Assembly: GCA_018266295.1 (NCBI GenBank)
Contig: JAFEAQ010000011.1
Coordinates: 967,626 to 1,031,625 of the forward strand
DNA length: 64,000 nucleotides
Direction: 5' to 3'
Source of the DNA: Bdellovibrionales bacterium
Lineage (GTDB): Bacteria > Bdellovibrionota > Bdellovibrionia > Bdellovibrionales > Bdellovibrionaceae
Positions 48,147-57,877 of this stretch are shown in pieces; position 1 is the stretch's first letter, and the number at the start of each line of letters is the position of its first letter. The notes under the pieces were generated by a model that saw only the letters and a program-made list of their open reading frames with translations, searched no databases and was not told where the DNA came from. Position numbers and translations under genes: made by a program.

Positions 48147-48746
48147 ATGAAAAACTTGATCAACACACTGATGATTCTTTCTACTCTCTTCGCAATGTCT
48201 GCTTGCACGGATATCGACTACAAAGATCCATCTACAGACTCTTGGAACAACGCTAAGACCACAAGCCGCACAGTTGATGGCAAGACAGTTCCGACGTCCT
48301 ATATCTTCGACTGCCGTCACATTACAGACGCTAAGAACGTCCACTACTACTATAGCCTGATTGCGGATCCTCAAGGGGTTGAGAGCCGCAACAACCAAGG
48401 CGAAAAAGTAACGACTTACAACAATGCGGAATTCGGTATTCAGTACACAGCTTCGAACTACGGCCGCACGACCAGCAACGGCTACACCAAGGGGCTTGTA
48501 TCAGTTGACGTCGATTTTCAAATTACTGAAAGCAGCAAAGGGTATTCTGAAGCGGTTGTGACTGCGAACGAGAGCACAGTGGCGACTTTCCGTGAGTACT
48601 ACAAGAACAACCCTTACTTCAACCACGTTCAAGTCGGTGACGAGCTCCTCAGAATGCGCAGCAACCCGTTTTCACGCCATAGCACAAACGTGACTGAGCT
48701 GGATCTTCCGGGGCTAACTCAGGGTGATGACCTCGAATGCCGCTAG
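48147..48746 (+). CDS. Lipoprotein of unknown function
   Basis: 199 residues with a lipoprotein signal (LFAMSACTD, lipidated Cys about residue 20). The mature part is Asn/Thr/Tyr-rich with two further Cys (FDCRH and the terminal ECR). No family recognised. AAGGAG precedes the ATG. A hairpin that may be the terminator lies at 48793-48818. Confidence 0.7.
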   Translation: MKNLINTLMILSTLFAMSACTDIDYKDPSTDSWNNAKTTSRTVDGKTVPTSYIFDCRHITDAKNVHYYYSLIADPQGVESRNNQGEKVTTYNNAEFGIQYTASNYGRTTSNGYTKGLVSVDVDFQITESSKGYSEAVVTANESTVATFREYYKNNPYFNHVQVGDELLRMRSNPFSRHSTNVTELDLPGLTQGDDLECR

Positions 48747-48792
48747 TCTCATTCTGAGACAAGCACTCCAGTCGTGTGTAAAGCGCAAATCG

Positions 48793-48818
48793 TCGCACCG
48801 AGTCCTCCCTCGGTGCGA
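48793..48818 (+). terminator. Hairpin with weak T-run after the lipoprotein gene
   Basis: 10-bp perfect stem TCGCACCGAG/CTCGGTGCGA with a 6-base loop, followed by TATTCATTTTAT. It may act as a terminator. Confidence 0.55.
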
Positions 48819-48920
48819 TATTCATTTTATAGCTTATGGGAACTCAATAGCAGGCATTAGCGTTGCAAATGTTGCAGATAGAGATTCGAGGCTTCCGAGA
48901 AGCCTAAAGGAATTATTTTG

Positions 48921-49496
48921 ATGTTTAAGAAGTGGCACTTAACCACCTTCTTAGCTTCTTTTGCCATGCTTTTGGTCGTACCGACCTATGCAAGCAAAGC
49001 AAGCTGGACGGACACATTTAAGATGAAGGCCTCCCTTTGCGTTTATTGGGAATGCCCCTCTGTCTTTATGAAGGCGACAGGCCTTAATAAAGTCACGGAA
49101 CAAGAGGGCCGTATCGCCTCATTGCAGTCCGTAACTCGTGCTCGCGTCGATGCGAAATTCTTTGCTTCAAAAGTAATCTTCACAGAGCCCGGCAGTGAGC
49201 CCGATCAACTCTATCGTATGATTCAGATTCGCGTGAATCCCGAAGATAAACTCACGACCTACATTGGCTATGAAGAAACTCCGGTTGAAACCAGCGGTCA
49301 CCGTGTTGTGAATATAGATAACTACCAAGCTCATACTCTGAAAATTAACGGCCGCCCGCTCATCTCAAAAGAGCTCTCGGTCACTCATCATGCGATCCAA
49401 AGCCTGATGATCGAAGGAATCATTGCACCACCAAATAATCAGTATGGCTCAGCAACAAACGCTCGCTTACTGAATAAGTATCTTCTTGAGAAATAG
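48921..49496 (+). CDS. Exported protein, unknown function
   Basis: 191 residues with a signal peptide (to about residue 24, YASKA). The mature part has two Cys (CVYWEC) and a C-terminal region ending NARLLNKYLLEK. No family recognised. ATG at 48921 (the TTG directly in front is less likely). Confidence 0.62.
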   Translation: MFKKWHLTTFLASFAMLLVVPTYASKASWTDTFKMKASLCVYWECPSVFMKATGLNKVTEQEGRIASLQSVTRARVDAKFFASKVIFTEPGSEPDQLYRMIQIRVNPEDKLTTYIGYEETPVETSGHRVVNIDNYQAHTLKINGRPLISKELSVTHHAIQSLMIEGIIAPPNNQYGSATNARLLNKYLLEK

Positions 49497-49563
49497 CCTC
49501 CATCTAGTCTTGAATAGATTTTTTTGACAAGCCAGAGTTCTACGACAGGCATAGACTGAAAAT

Positions 49564-50418
49564 ATGTGGAACTTTCTCTTTCTTCTTTCACTAAGTCTTG
49601 GTTTCTCCTCATGGAGCCATGCTGATTGGAAAGTTCCAAATACGCCCCTGGCAAGCATTGGCGATCCCGGCAATCTCTATTTAAATACTCAGGGTCTGAC
49701 TTACCATTTCAACAACAACGATTTTGCAGGCCAGACCGATAAGCTGATGTCTGGTTCGACAGGTCTTTACTACTACCGCGTCCCAAAAGAAGGCGACGCC
49801 CACGACGGCTATGAGTTTTCCGCCAACGCGCGACTACTGATTCCGGTTGTGGCGACTCGGTTTGATCAACCGAAGCTTGCAACTCCCAAAGGTGTATATG
49901 GCGATTCGATTGAACTCCGGACAGGTTACTCGCGGATTATCGAGACTTATAAAATTGAAGGAAGTCTGTCGGCGGATTTATATGGTCACTATAACGGTGA
50001 TGAAATTCAAAAGCGCATTCACAGAATCATCGGTTCGGACAATCATCAGGACGATTACGGCGCGAAATTTTATAGCTCGTACTTCACAGGCGCTATCGGT
50101 GTTGGCAAGTTCTTAAGTCCCGACTTCTTAGCCATGGTCTATTATCGCAACGCTGCCGTCGTCAAAGATTACATGATTCGCTTCAACTACAAACATCAAT
50201 GGGGAGACTGGCAGGTCGGAGCCCAATACCTCATCGCCAAACAGATCAGCAGCAGCTTGTACGAAAACGATGCTCTCGAAAAAGAGCGCCATGAATGGGC
50301 CATTGGTATGAAATGGAAGTGGTATCAGAATAGTTTCTCCTACGTTTCGCGCTATCTCTCGTACGATCAGTTTGGACAGTACTATCTGGATCCGCTCATT
50401 CTGTCTTACGAATTCTAA
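49564..50418 (+). CDS. Outer-membrane beta-barrel-like protein
   Basis: 284 residues, signal peptide (1-~20). The mature chain has alternating aromatic/polar strands (GLYYYRVPKEGD, FYSSYFTGAIGVGKF, FNYKHQWGDWQVGAQYLI) and ends in YEF with a terminal Phe, the usual outer-membrane insertion signal. Substrate or function unknown. No ribosome-site problem, but the upstream gene ends 67 bases before, so its own promoter is likely. Confidence 0.65.
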   Translation: MWNFLFLLSLSLGFSSWSHADWKVPNTPLASIGDPGNLYLNTQGLTYHFNNNDFAGQTDKLMSGSTGLYYYRVPKEGDAHDGYEFSANARLLIPVVATRFDQPKLATPKGVYGDSIELRTGYSRIIETYKIEGSLSADLYGHYNGDEIQKRIHRIIGSDNHQDDYGAKFYSSYFTGAIGVGKFLSPDFLAMVYYRNAAVVKDYMIRFNYKHQWGDWQVGAQYLIAKQISSSLYENDALEKERHEWAIGMKWKWYQNSFSYVSRYLSYDQFGQYYLDPLILSYEF

Positions 50419-50470
50419 ACTAGACCATTGGCTTCTAGATCCGGGACAGCAAACCCACTAGGCTTAAAGT

Positions 50471-51472
50471 ATGAAACTACTTTTAAGTTTAATCCTCATT
50501 ATTGCCGCTTGTAACACCACTGAAAAACGCCAGACCGCGAGCCAAGAAGTCTCACGCTCGCCATGGTTTTTTGAAACCACCACCTACAACATCAGGAATC
50601 CTCTCTTTGACGATGTTGAGTTACGTACGGGTTACTATGTCGAGTCAACGCCACTGAAGGGTTGCATTCTCTATCTTGAAGGCCTCGCGGACTCTGTCGC
50701 AAATCAAGCGCCTCTCTTTAATCATCTCAGCAAGAACGGATACCGCGTGATCTTCTTTGATTACATGGGACAAGGCGCTTCCGGCGGATCGATGAATAAC
50801 ACCCGCATTGTTGATTCGGCGAATGAATCTCTGCAGATCTCAACCCAGGCGAAATATATTTGGTCGAAGTACGTAGATAAGAAAGATGAACTCAACGGCC
50901 AGGACTGCTCGCACAGCAAGAAATTCGTGATGGGCTGGTCAACCGGTGGTCTTGCTGCTTATACACTGGTGCATGAAGGCTGGGCCGATGCTGTTGCGAT
51001 GATCACGCCGGGCATTCATGTGAAAGCCTTTGTTGGCGAGTCTGCAACGGACAAATCCTTGATGCTCACGTTCAAGCAGACCATCAGCGAAAGAACTCTG
51101 ACGCGTAATACGTTTAGCGGCACCTTTGATCCACACATCGAGCCGATCAAGCCGATTTCTCCAGCGGTGATTCCGCTTTTTGCAGCAAACCTGATGATCT
51201 CATCGAAGCTTTCACAGAAATGGAAAGTGCCAGCGGCGATTCCCGGGATCGCTTTCCTCTCAGGAACCAATGACACTTACGTTGATCGTGAGGCGATTTC
51301 TAAGACTCTCAAGAAAAACGCTCCGCACTTTGAACAAGTAAAATACGATGGCGCTCTTCATGAATTGCAAAATGAAATGCCGGAAGTGTCTTCAGATCTT
51401 TATGCGCGAACAGTGCGCTTCTTCGATGGCTTGACTGCGGGCTCACCGGCGGCCCCAGGAATGGCATTATAA
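50471..51472 (+). CDS. Lipoprotein with alpha/beta-hydrolase fold
   Basis: 333 residues with a lipobox (LIIAAC, Cys 14). The hydrolase fold has a nucleophile elbow VMGWSTGGLAAYTL, an acidic residue region (FLSGTNDTYVD) and a His in DGALHELQNE. Similar in plan to monoacylglycerol-lipase-like serine hydrolases; likely anchored at the outer or inner membrane facing the periplasm. Its last 73 bases overlap the end of the SRPBCC gene on the other strand. Confidence 0.8.
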   Translation: MKLLLSLILIIAACNTTEKRQTASQEVSRSPWFFETTTYNIRNPLFDDVELRTGYYVESTPLKGCILYLEGLADSVANQAPLFNHLSKNGYRVIFFDYMGQGASGGSMNNTRIVDSANESLQISTQAKYIWSKYVDKKDELNGQDCSHSKKFVMGWSTGGLAAYTLVHEGWADAVAMITPGIHVKAFVGESATDKSLMLTFKQTISERTLTRNTFSGTFDPHIEPIKPISPAVIPLFAANLMISSKLSQKWKVPAAIPGIAFLSGTNDTYVDREAISKTLKKNAPHFEQVKYDGALHELQNEMPEVSSDLYARTVRFFDGLTAGSPAAPGMAL

Positions 51473-52080
51473 ACTTGCTCGAGCACTGAGCGCCAGTGCT
51501 CACGCAGCTGTTCCTTCACACGGCCGTCTGTCAGCTTCTCGTGATTAAAACAAAGAATGCTCGTGCCGTTTTTACGATGAACGGTCAGCAGCTGCACCAC
51601 CGTCGGCTTGCCTTCATCACCTTCTTGCCAAGTAAAACGCACACGATCCGGCGCCTTCATCGTTCGGATCTCGCCATAGACGCCATCATCACGCTCATAC
51701 ACAGCCTTAGGCGCAAGCTTCACCTGTGACATGGGTGAAAGCCACATTGCCACTCCCTCCGGAGAGGACACGAACTTCCAGAGCTTCTTCCCGTCGCATT
51801 TAAAGGTTTTGGTAACTGTGATGGAGTATTCGCCTTTGAGGTTACGGCCGGCGACTTTGCGTTCGATATAGACTTCGTAGCCAGTTGCTACGATATGAGT
51901 CCACCACCAAGTCGTTTCATATTTCTTATTGAGAAAAGCGGAGATTTCTTTATGAGACCAGGAGCGAGCCCCGGCCTTTTCGAGAATTTGCACCCATTGA
52001 TCCCAGTTTTTGCCGGTGTGTTTGATGACCGAAGCAGAAGTGACTCTGCCGATATTTTCAATGGGTGCTTTTTGACTCAT
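51400..52080 (-). CDS. SRPBCC/AHSA1-like protein
   Basis: 226 residues. The N-terminal ~70 residues are helical (WDQWVQILEKAGA, KYETTWWWTHIVATGYEVYI), resembling a DUF4287-like domain; from about residue 85 on a START-like fold (SITVTKTFKCDGKKLWKFVS, VAMWLS...RVRFTW) typical of AHSA1 proteins. Role unknown, cytoplasmic. It starts 9 bases after the stop of the secreted-protein gene upstream and may be cotranscribed with it. Confidence 0.75.
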   Translation of the reverse strand: MSQKAPIENIGRVTSASVIKHTGKNWDQWVQILEKAGARSWSHKEISAFLNKKYETTWWWTHIVATGYEVYIERKVAGRNLKGEYSITVTKTFKCDGKKLWKFVSSPEGVAMWLSPMSQVKLAPKAVYERDDGVYGEIRTMKAPDRVRFTWQEGDEGKPTVVQLLTVHRKNGTSILCFNHEKLTDGRVKEQLREHWRSVLEQVYNAIPGAAGEPAVKPSKKRTVRA

Positions 52081-52089
52081 TCCCTCAGC

Positions 52090-52686
52090 TTAGTTGCCGG
52101 GAACTGTGATGACAATATTAAAGCTGCTTGTTGCATGAAGGCCGAGGTTCTCTTCTTTGCCGTTTGGATAAACAGCTTTGGTCACGTACTTCATGAACAC
52201 AGTCAAGATACCGCGGGATGCGACACCTTTTTGGTGATTGCTTTTTTGCTCACCGCTCAACAAGTCGTTGAGAGTCACAGTGTACTTCTGACCACCGGCA
52301 ACTTTCACACTTGGTTGAGGGTTCAACTCTGTGTAATTTTCTGAATAGACAACCCAAGCATAAGATGTAGGAACGATCTTCACGATGCCTGCATCTGTCT
52401 TTACGGATTGAGACAAGAACGCCGTCACGTTGCTTGCTTGCCACTCGTAACCGTTAGCACCTTTAGCACAACGGTAGAAGTTGGGCGCGAAGTTCACCTC
52501 GAGGGTCTGAGCATCTTTAGCAGAAGGCTCAACCAAAGTGTTCTCCAAGCGGTAACCTGTTTGACCGACAGTCGCGGATTGGCAGTAAAGAACTCCACCA
52601 TCCATTGTTTTAAGGCTCTCGTACTGCGGGTTTGCAGCAACGGCGAAGAAAGGAACGAATAGCAATGCGGGCGCAATAAATCGCAT
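52090..52686 (-). CDS. Secreted protein, unknown function
   Basis: 198 residues with a signal peptide (1-~18, AVAA). The mature part has two Cys and a beta-rich look ending FNIVITVPGN. No family recognised. GGAG 6 bases before the ATG. It is separated from lplA by a 105-base gap without clear structure. Confidence 0.65.
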   Translation of the reverse strand: MRFIAPALLFVPFFAVAANPQYESLKTMDGGVLYCQSATVGQTGYRLENTLVEPSAKDAQTLEVNFAPNFYRCAKGANGYEWQASNVTAFLSQSVKTDAGIVKIVPTSYAWVVYSENYTELNPQPSVKVAGGQKYTVTLNDLLSGEQKSNHQKGVASRGILTVFMKYVTKAVYPNGKEENLGLHATSSFNIVITVPGN

Positions 52687-52791
52687 AAACTCTCCATGGG
52701 TTGTTGTTAAATTCGTTGCGAAACGTAGTTGATTTACAACCGATGGGCAAGCCCGGTGAAAATTTTGCTCTGGCGCGATACGCTTGCGGCC

Positions 52792-53811
52792 TTAGACTTC
52801 CACCTGGCCGCAAAGCCATGTTTCAAGCTCAATCAGCCCCGAAGCCAGATCGGCGTACTTCGGTTTAAGCACGGCAAAGGCCTTACGGATGGCATCCCCG
52901 GAGTAAGGCTGCCCGCGCAGGCTTGAGGTCAGGTCCTCGATAAACTGCGGATAGAGGCAGTCCGTGAAGATCTGTAAGTCAGTAATCCGCGCTTCATCAA
53001 CTTTAAAATGAAAATCAAAGAATCCTAAAGACAGATACTCATCCATCTTTTGGTTGAACTCCAAGGTATTGCCATAGAGCCAGTTCCAGGAACTGAGGGT
53101 ATCGTATTGCTCTTTGAGCTCAGGAATTTTTGGCAAACTCGCCAAATCCAGAGATTCGATCTCAGCTTTGGCGTCATAAAACTTTTCAAACGACCAGATC
53201 ATCGCTTCCACAATCTTGCTGTGCTCAATGTGCTCTGCAACCTCTGTCAGATTGGCAACCCGGGCACGAACGGATTCCTTGCCCTTGGCTTGAAGCTTCT
53301 TAGGATTCGGCGTGAGGTACTGCCCCAGGCGAGTCAGATCCGCATGTAAAAGCAAAGTCCCGTGATGGAAAGCGCGGTCCTTCTTTTCACGATAAGCACT
53401 GCCCGAAAACTTGCGAGGGCCATCCGGAAAAGGAATCAGCAAATCATTGCGGCCCGAAGCTTCGCCTTCGATACCGAATTGTTTGAGCGCCTGAAAAATC
53501 ACCTGCACGTTGTTTTCGCGCTTGTAAGCTTCGCGCGGAGAAAGAAAAGTAAAGTTGGTATTGCCGAGGTCATGAAAAACCGCGCCACCACCCGTTGTTC
53601 TGCGCGCCAAGTGAACGTTATCGGATTTCATTTTCGCGAGATTGCATTCCGACCAAGGGTTTTGGTTACGGCCGATCACCACGGTCTCTTCGTTACGCCA
53701 CAAAAACAAAACCTGCTGAGAAGGATCGAGGTTATGAAAGATCCATTCTTCGGTGGCAAGATTGAGGTGAGGATTCAGGCTATCAGAAAGAAAAACCTTC
53801 AGCTTTTTCAT
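52792..53811 (-). CDS. lplA: Lipoate-protein ligase A
   Basis: 339 residues. The family motif RRTTGGGAVFHDLGN is clear, with ESVRARVANL and KFYDA further on. LplA activates lipoate with ATP and attaches it to lipoyl-domain lysines. GcvH encoded in this window is a natural acceptor. The ATG is preceded by ACCTC-type weak ribosome sites; the gene starts 12 bases after the membrane-protein gene stop, so it is likely in the same unit. Confidence 0.93.
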   Translation of the reverse strand: MKKLKVFLSDSLNPHLNLATEEWIFHNLDPSQQVLFLWRNEETVVIGRNQNPWSECNLAKMKSDNVHLARRTTGGGAVFHDLGNTNFTFLSPREAYKRENNVQVIFQALKQFGIEGEASGRNDLLIPFPDGPRKFSGSAYREKKDRAFHHGTLLLHADLTRLGQYLTPNPKKLQAKGKESVRARVANLTEVAEHIEHSKIVEAMIWSFEKFYDAKAEIESLDLASLPKIPELKEQYDTLSSWNWLYGNTLEFNQKMDEYLSLGFFDFHFKVDEARITDLQIFTDCLYPQFIEDLTSSLRGQPYSGDAIRKAFAVLKPKYADLASGLIELETWLCGQVEV

Positions 53812-53823
53812 GAGGTCTTTGTA

Positions 53824-55278
53824 CTACTGTTTCTTAAGGAAAATCAAGGCTCCCTCGTCCTTGTAAACCAATTGCCAATCAGGATGCTCCGTCAGGATCT
53901 TGAGAAGGCTCTCATTGCCTCTGAACCGGTCCAAAAAGAACGCACCGATGTTAAACTTCTTCACCTGCTCATCAAGATGGGCCCGATCGGCACCGAACTG
54001 CAGGTACTGATTCACGAAGAAATCCAGGTCCGTCACAAAGCCGTGGTATAAAATCTTTCGATGCCCTTCCCACGCCCACGCGAGATAGCTGCCATAAAGA
54101 TGGGAGTTATAGACATTTCCCTGCAGCCCCGACTGATCCAGGAGTTTGGCGGCCTGCTCAGGTACAATGTGCGGGTCCATTCCGAGCCCGAAATCCCGAT
54201 GCCCCGAAATAGTTTCATAGCCCCAGCCGACATTCTTCACCACCAACACCAGAGCGAGGGCCGCGAGGGCCCCATTCAGGTACTTCATTGGCCACTTCGG
54301 AGAGTAAGACGCCTTCAATGCCAGAGAGGCATTCAACGTCACGATGGCAAAGCAATACGAGGGTACAAAGCGAATCGCATAGAAACCATAGAAAATAAAA
54401 AATGCCGAAGCGATAGCCTCAAAAAAAGGTTTTTGCTTGCGCGCACGGAAAAGCAAAAACAGGTTTAGAATAGCCAGTGCAAAGATGAAATAAGTTTGAG
54501 CGCCTTCGCGATAAAGCGGATGAAGCGTCGGCATCCACTCGAAATAGAAAACCCGGTAAACCTTGCCCTCGTTCTGCATGAAATTGAACGGGTACAAGAA
54601 TCCGTCAACGCCCCGAGGGTTGATAAAACAAACTAAAACCGACGCGATGACCAAAGCCGCGAGCTTGCGATACTCGGGCTCACGCCACTTCGGCAAGTTG
54701 ATCATCAAGAAAATTCCGCAGAGGAACCAGCCGATAGGATAACCGGGATGCAAATTCACCCAGAACAGAAAAATGACCGGTAGCACATACTTCCAGCGAC
54801 TCGGTTTGATCTGTTCAGCCATCAGGATGTTTAAAACAGCGACGATAAAGAAGTCCGAGAAGAACGAAGTGCGTTCCATCATCCGGAAGCTCATCGCATA
54901 GACTGCGAGGAGGACTGAAAGTCCCCACAACCATGTCGCCTGCGGAGATTTACGGATTCGCCACAGAGGAAAGCAATAAACCAAGGTAATGAAAATCGAT
55001 TTGACGATAATGATCAGATCAAAATCACCGAGCTGATAAAGACCATAGAAAACAAAATAGCCAAGCCATTGATGCAAGATGGTCCAATGAAAATTCGGGA
55101 TTGAAAATAGAAACGGATCTGTCACCGGCAGAGAGCCGGTCTTAAAATATTCCCGCACAATCGCGAGGTACATGAAGAGGTCTTCTGACATCAGCGGAAA
55201 GCAGCTCATGCTGATCACAAACAACGCAATAAAAACCCAGACCAGCTTTTTTGAAATGCCGTCGAAATTCAACTTCAT
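53824..55278 (-). CDS. Polytopic membrane protein, GT-C-like (GT39/ArnT-type) glycosyltransferase candidate
   Basis: 484 residues with about 11-12 hydrophobic helices. The first periplasmic loop after helix 1 has MSEDLFMYLAIVREYFKTG followed by LPVTDPFLFSIPNFHW and LHQWLGY, reminiscent of GT-C glycosyltransferases (D-x-x-x-Y ... W ... Q-x-L-G-Y) that use lipid-linked sugars, but the DE/ED motif cannot be confirmed. A C-terminal soluble part (KFNIGAFFLDRF) resembles the substrate-binding end of such enzymes. It starts 26 bases after the end of the 854-aa lipoprotein gene. Confidence 0.68.
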   Translation of the reverse strand: MKLNFDGISKKLVWVFIALFVISMSCFPLMSEDLFMYLAIVREYFKTGSLPVTDPFLFSIPNFHWTILHQWLGYFVFYGLYQLGDFDLIIIVKSIFITLVYCFPLWRIRKSPQATWLWGLSVLLAVYAMSFRMMERTSFFSDFFIVAVLNILMAEQIKPSRWKYVLPVIFLFWVNLHPGYPIGWFLCGIFLMINLPKWREPEYRKLAALVIASVLVCFINPRGVDGFLYPFNFMQNEGKVYRVFYFEWMPTLHPLYREGAQTYFIFALAILNLFLLFRARKQKPFFEAIASAFFIFYGFYAIRFVPSYCFAIVTLNASLALKASYSPKWPMKYLNGALAALALVLVVKNVGWGYETISGHRDFGLGMDPHIVPEQAAKLLDQSGLQGNVYNSHLYGSYLAWAWEGHRKILYHGFVTDLDFFVNQYLQFGADRAHLDEQVKKFNIGAFFLDRFRGNESLLKILTEHPDWQLVYKDEGALIFLKKQ

Positions 55279-55304
55279 CCCAAAAGCTTAAAGGAGTTTA
55301 CAAC

Positions 55305-57869
55305 CTACTGCAACTCCTCCAGGGCTTGCATCCACGGACTCAAAATACGACCGAGCTGCGCCTGACTTGCTGCCGGCAAAGATGGTTGTACCTCGACCAA
55401 AGCTCTTAGCGTTTGGATCTTTTCAGGGAAGCTCAAACTAGACCCGTCACCATTGATATAAAAACGATCTTTCTTGCTGAAAGCATTCTTATTGAGAGCG
55501 TAATAGATTTCGTGAGCTGTCCAAAGGTAAGCATCCATTCCCGTGATTTCCCAAGCCGCTACCAAGGCACGAATCGCCATGGCTTGATCGTCGATACGAT
55601 AGTTCGAGCTCTTCACCTTTTCCATCGTCTTCAAAGAGTAAACAGATTGAACTAATGACTTCTCATCCAAAAGCTGGCTTGAGATAAAGTTCGCTAATGC
55701 AATTGTTAAAAGCTTCAGATCTTTACGGCCTTCGAGCAAAGCTTGCAATGGCGTCGCTCCCATTTCATCGCGCTCTAGCAAAATAGCAGAACGCGTACGC
55801 TCCACTCCGTCAGTGGCCTTCAGGAATTCCTGAATCGCGAGCAAGAACTTCGCCACGTCCTGACCTTGAACTTGATTTGATCTTTCACCGTCTTTGATAT
55901 CAACGAGACCCGCCATAATTGCCGTCTCTTCACCACCTGACTGATACTGGTCAGCCCAGATTGTTTTGTTGTTCAAAGTGATCAAGAAAACCGGAGTCGA
56001 CTTCTTCGTGATATTTTTCAGCAATACTGCCGCATCACCAATATTCAGTGCAAAGAGCATGTCTTTCGGGAACAGAGGTCTTGCCAGTGCAGGATTCTGA
56101 ATCTCGTTTGTTAACTCCTGGGCCTGAACTTTACCGAGGCTTTCTTCAAAGCCGGTCTTTTTCCAATCAGCTGTGAAATTCAACATTTGGCTGAGACCAC
56201 GGAGCTGGTCCGCATAAGCAGACGCCGAGAAGTCTTTGGCGTAAGGTTCTTCAGACGCGTGGAAAGAATCCAACATCTTGATTTTATCGGGGATGCGGTA
56301 AGAGTACGCTGACTTCGTGAAGTTCATCAAATCTAGCGGCGTCTTTGTCTTTTCAATCGGCATCATCAATGCCGGAACCAAGCGCTTCTCGTCATCACGG
56401 TAACCACCGATCGCGATCAGCTTGTTAATCTGCGACAGAGCCGTGCGCATCTTGAAGTCATTGTGGTTGGGCGTGTTTTGCAAAAACAGAGCATTGGCTG
56501 CCATAGAAGTACCGGCCGTATTTGCTTTTAAGTCCAAAGAACTTGCCGCTGCTTCAACCGCCATTTTGCTTTTCGCAGAAAGCGCGAGGTTCACAGAAGG
56601 AGCTTCAAAGCCCGCAACTTTTCCGTCCGTGCCAGGCATGTTCTTACCGGCCCACTTGCTGAGAAGATTTTTTAAGTAATCCGGATAGTTCTTACGAATC
56701 GCCAAAAGCTCATCCGCTTTATCCACAAGGCCGGCGTCGATTTGCTTTGCGAAGGTGTCCGGCATTGTCACGATGAAGTTCTGCGCGAACTGCTCGATAA
56801 TAGCGATCATGTACTTCAATGTCGTTTGGTTCAGCTTTGTATGAAGTTGCTGGATACCATACTGGTCAATTTTTGGCAGGATGAAGATCTTCTTAGCGAT
56901 GCCGTTAATGATGCCGCCACTGCAATCAGGAAGGCGCAGGCAGCTCAAGTCTTTCGCATCTTGCTTTGCCAGGAAGTCATACAAAGACTGGTTCTCTGTC
57001 TGAAAGTAATCAACACGCTCACGCGGAGTCAGAATATTCCAAATGTCGATCAGAACCGTCAAACCCGCCTGTGAATTTGTCAAACCATCGAGATCTTTCG
57101 CGATCAAACGGCCTTGTTCAATGCTCTTTTGAGTTTCTGGTGGTAATTGCACTTTAAATTGCGCAATCGCGCCTTCAACAAGATTCAGGGCCTTTGAAAA
57201 GAGCGACGTTTTGTAAAGCTGATTGACCATGTCGCGGAACTTCGCAAACAAAGTCGAAGTTTGTTTCTGCAATTCTGCGTTCACGCCTTCCGAGATGACT
57301 TTTGGAATACCTAAAGCGCCGATTTTATTCGTCACAACTAATGTAAAACCCTCAGCACTCACGATGATGCGATTAAGATCTGCACCCTTTTGTGGCCATG
57401 GATAACTTCTGCCGAGATCCGCAATAGAGCTCTTTATAAGTTTGCGTGAACGATCCAAGTCTGTTTGAACTTCTCCGAGTGCTTTTTGAACTTCATCCTC
57501 AGTTTGTGTTGTCGCCAAAGTTGCAAAAGGGCTGCGCGAGAAATCTGCATAAGAACTTGTCTTTGAAGATTTATAGAAGCGCTCGACCCATTGTAAACCA
57601 GCTTGAGTCAGCTGTGGACGCTCGGTTTTTTGCCCAAGCACCATCAGGTTTTCAGCTTGCTGGAAAAAGCTTGCCGTCGAAACAGTGCCTTCCCATGCAA
57701 GACTGGCTTTGAAAAGTTCGCTCTCTTTAAGGCCAGCGCTCAAATCGGTATCGTGATTGCGGGGACCGAATTCACTCGTCGGTTGCGGGAACTGACGTTC
57801 TTGTGCTTTAGGCGCACATGCATTGATGAGGAAACTGGCAGCGATGATAAGTTTGATCGAATTTTTCAC
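55305..57869 (-). CDS. Large lipoprotein of unknown function (854 aa)
   Basis: 854 residues; lipobox LINACAP (Cys about 18). The mature part is mostly helical. The last ~150 residues (QAMAIRALVAAWEITGMDAY, LWTAHEIYYALN) look like an alpha/alpha helical repeat such as seen in thioredoxin-linked or glycosidase-like folds, but no signature residue is visible. It begins 8 bases after the barrel-protein gene, suggesting that the two work together at the outer membrane. I do not recognise the family. Confidence 0.72.
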   Translation of the reverse strand: MKNSIKLIIAASFLINACAPKAQERQFPQPTSEFGPRNHDTDLSAGLKESELFKASLAWEGTVSTASFFQQAENLMVLGQKTERPQLTQAGLQWVERFYKSSKTSSYADFSRSPFATLATTQTEDEVQKALGEVQTDLDRSRKLIKSSIADLGRSYPWPQKGADLNRIIVSAEGFTLVVTNKIGALGIPKVISEGVNAELQKQTSTLFAKFRDMVNQLYKTSLFSKALNLVEGAIAQFKVQLPPETQKSIEQGRLIAKDLDGLTNSQAGLTVLIDIWNILTPRERVDYFQTENQSLYDFLAKQDAKDLSCLRLPDCSGGIINGIAKKIFILPKIDQYGIQQLHTKLNQTTLKYMIAIIEQFAQNFIVTMPDTFAKQIDAGLVDKADELLAIRKNYPDYLKNLLSKWAGKNMPGTDGKVAGFEAPSVNLALSAKSKMAVEAAASSLDLKANTAGTSMAANALFLQNTPNHNDFKMRTALSQINKLIAIGGYRDDEKRLVPALMMPIEKTKTPLDLMNFTKSAYSYRIPDKIKMLDSFHASEEPYAKDFSASAYADQLRGLSQMLNFTADWKKTGFEESLGKVQAQELTNEIQNPALARPLFPKDMLFALNIGDAAVLLKNITKKSTPVFLITLNNKTIWADQYQSGGEETAIMAGLVDIKDGERSNQVQGQDVAKFLLAIQEFLKATDGVERTRSAILLERDEMGATPLQALLEGRKDLKLLTIALANFISSQLLDEKSLVQSVYSLKTMEKVKSSNYRIDDQAMAIRALVAAWEITGMDAYLWTAHEIYYALNKNAFSKKDRFYINGDGSSLSFPEKIQTLRALVEVQPSLPAASQAQLGRILSPWMQALEELQ

Positions 57870-57877
57870 GCTTCCCC

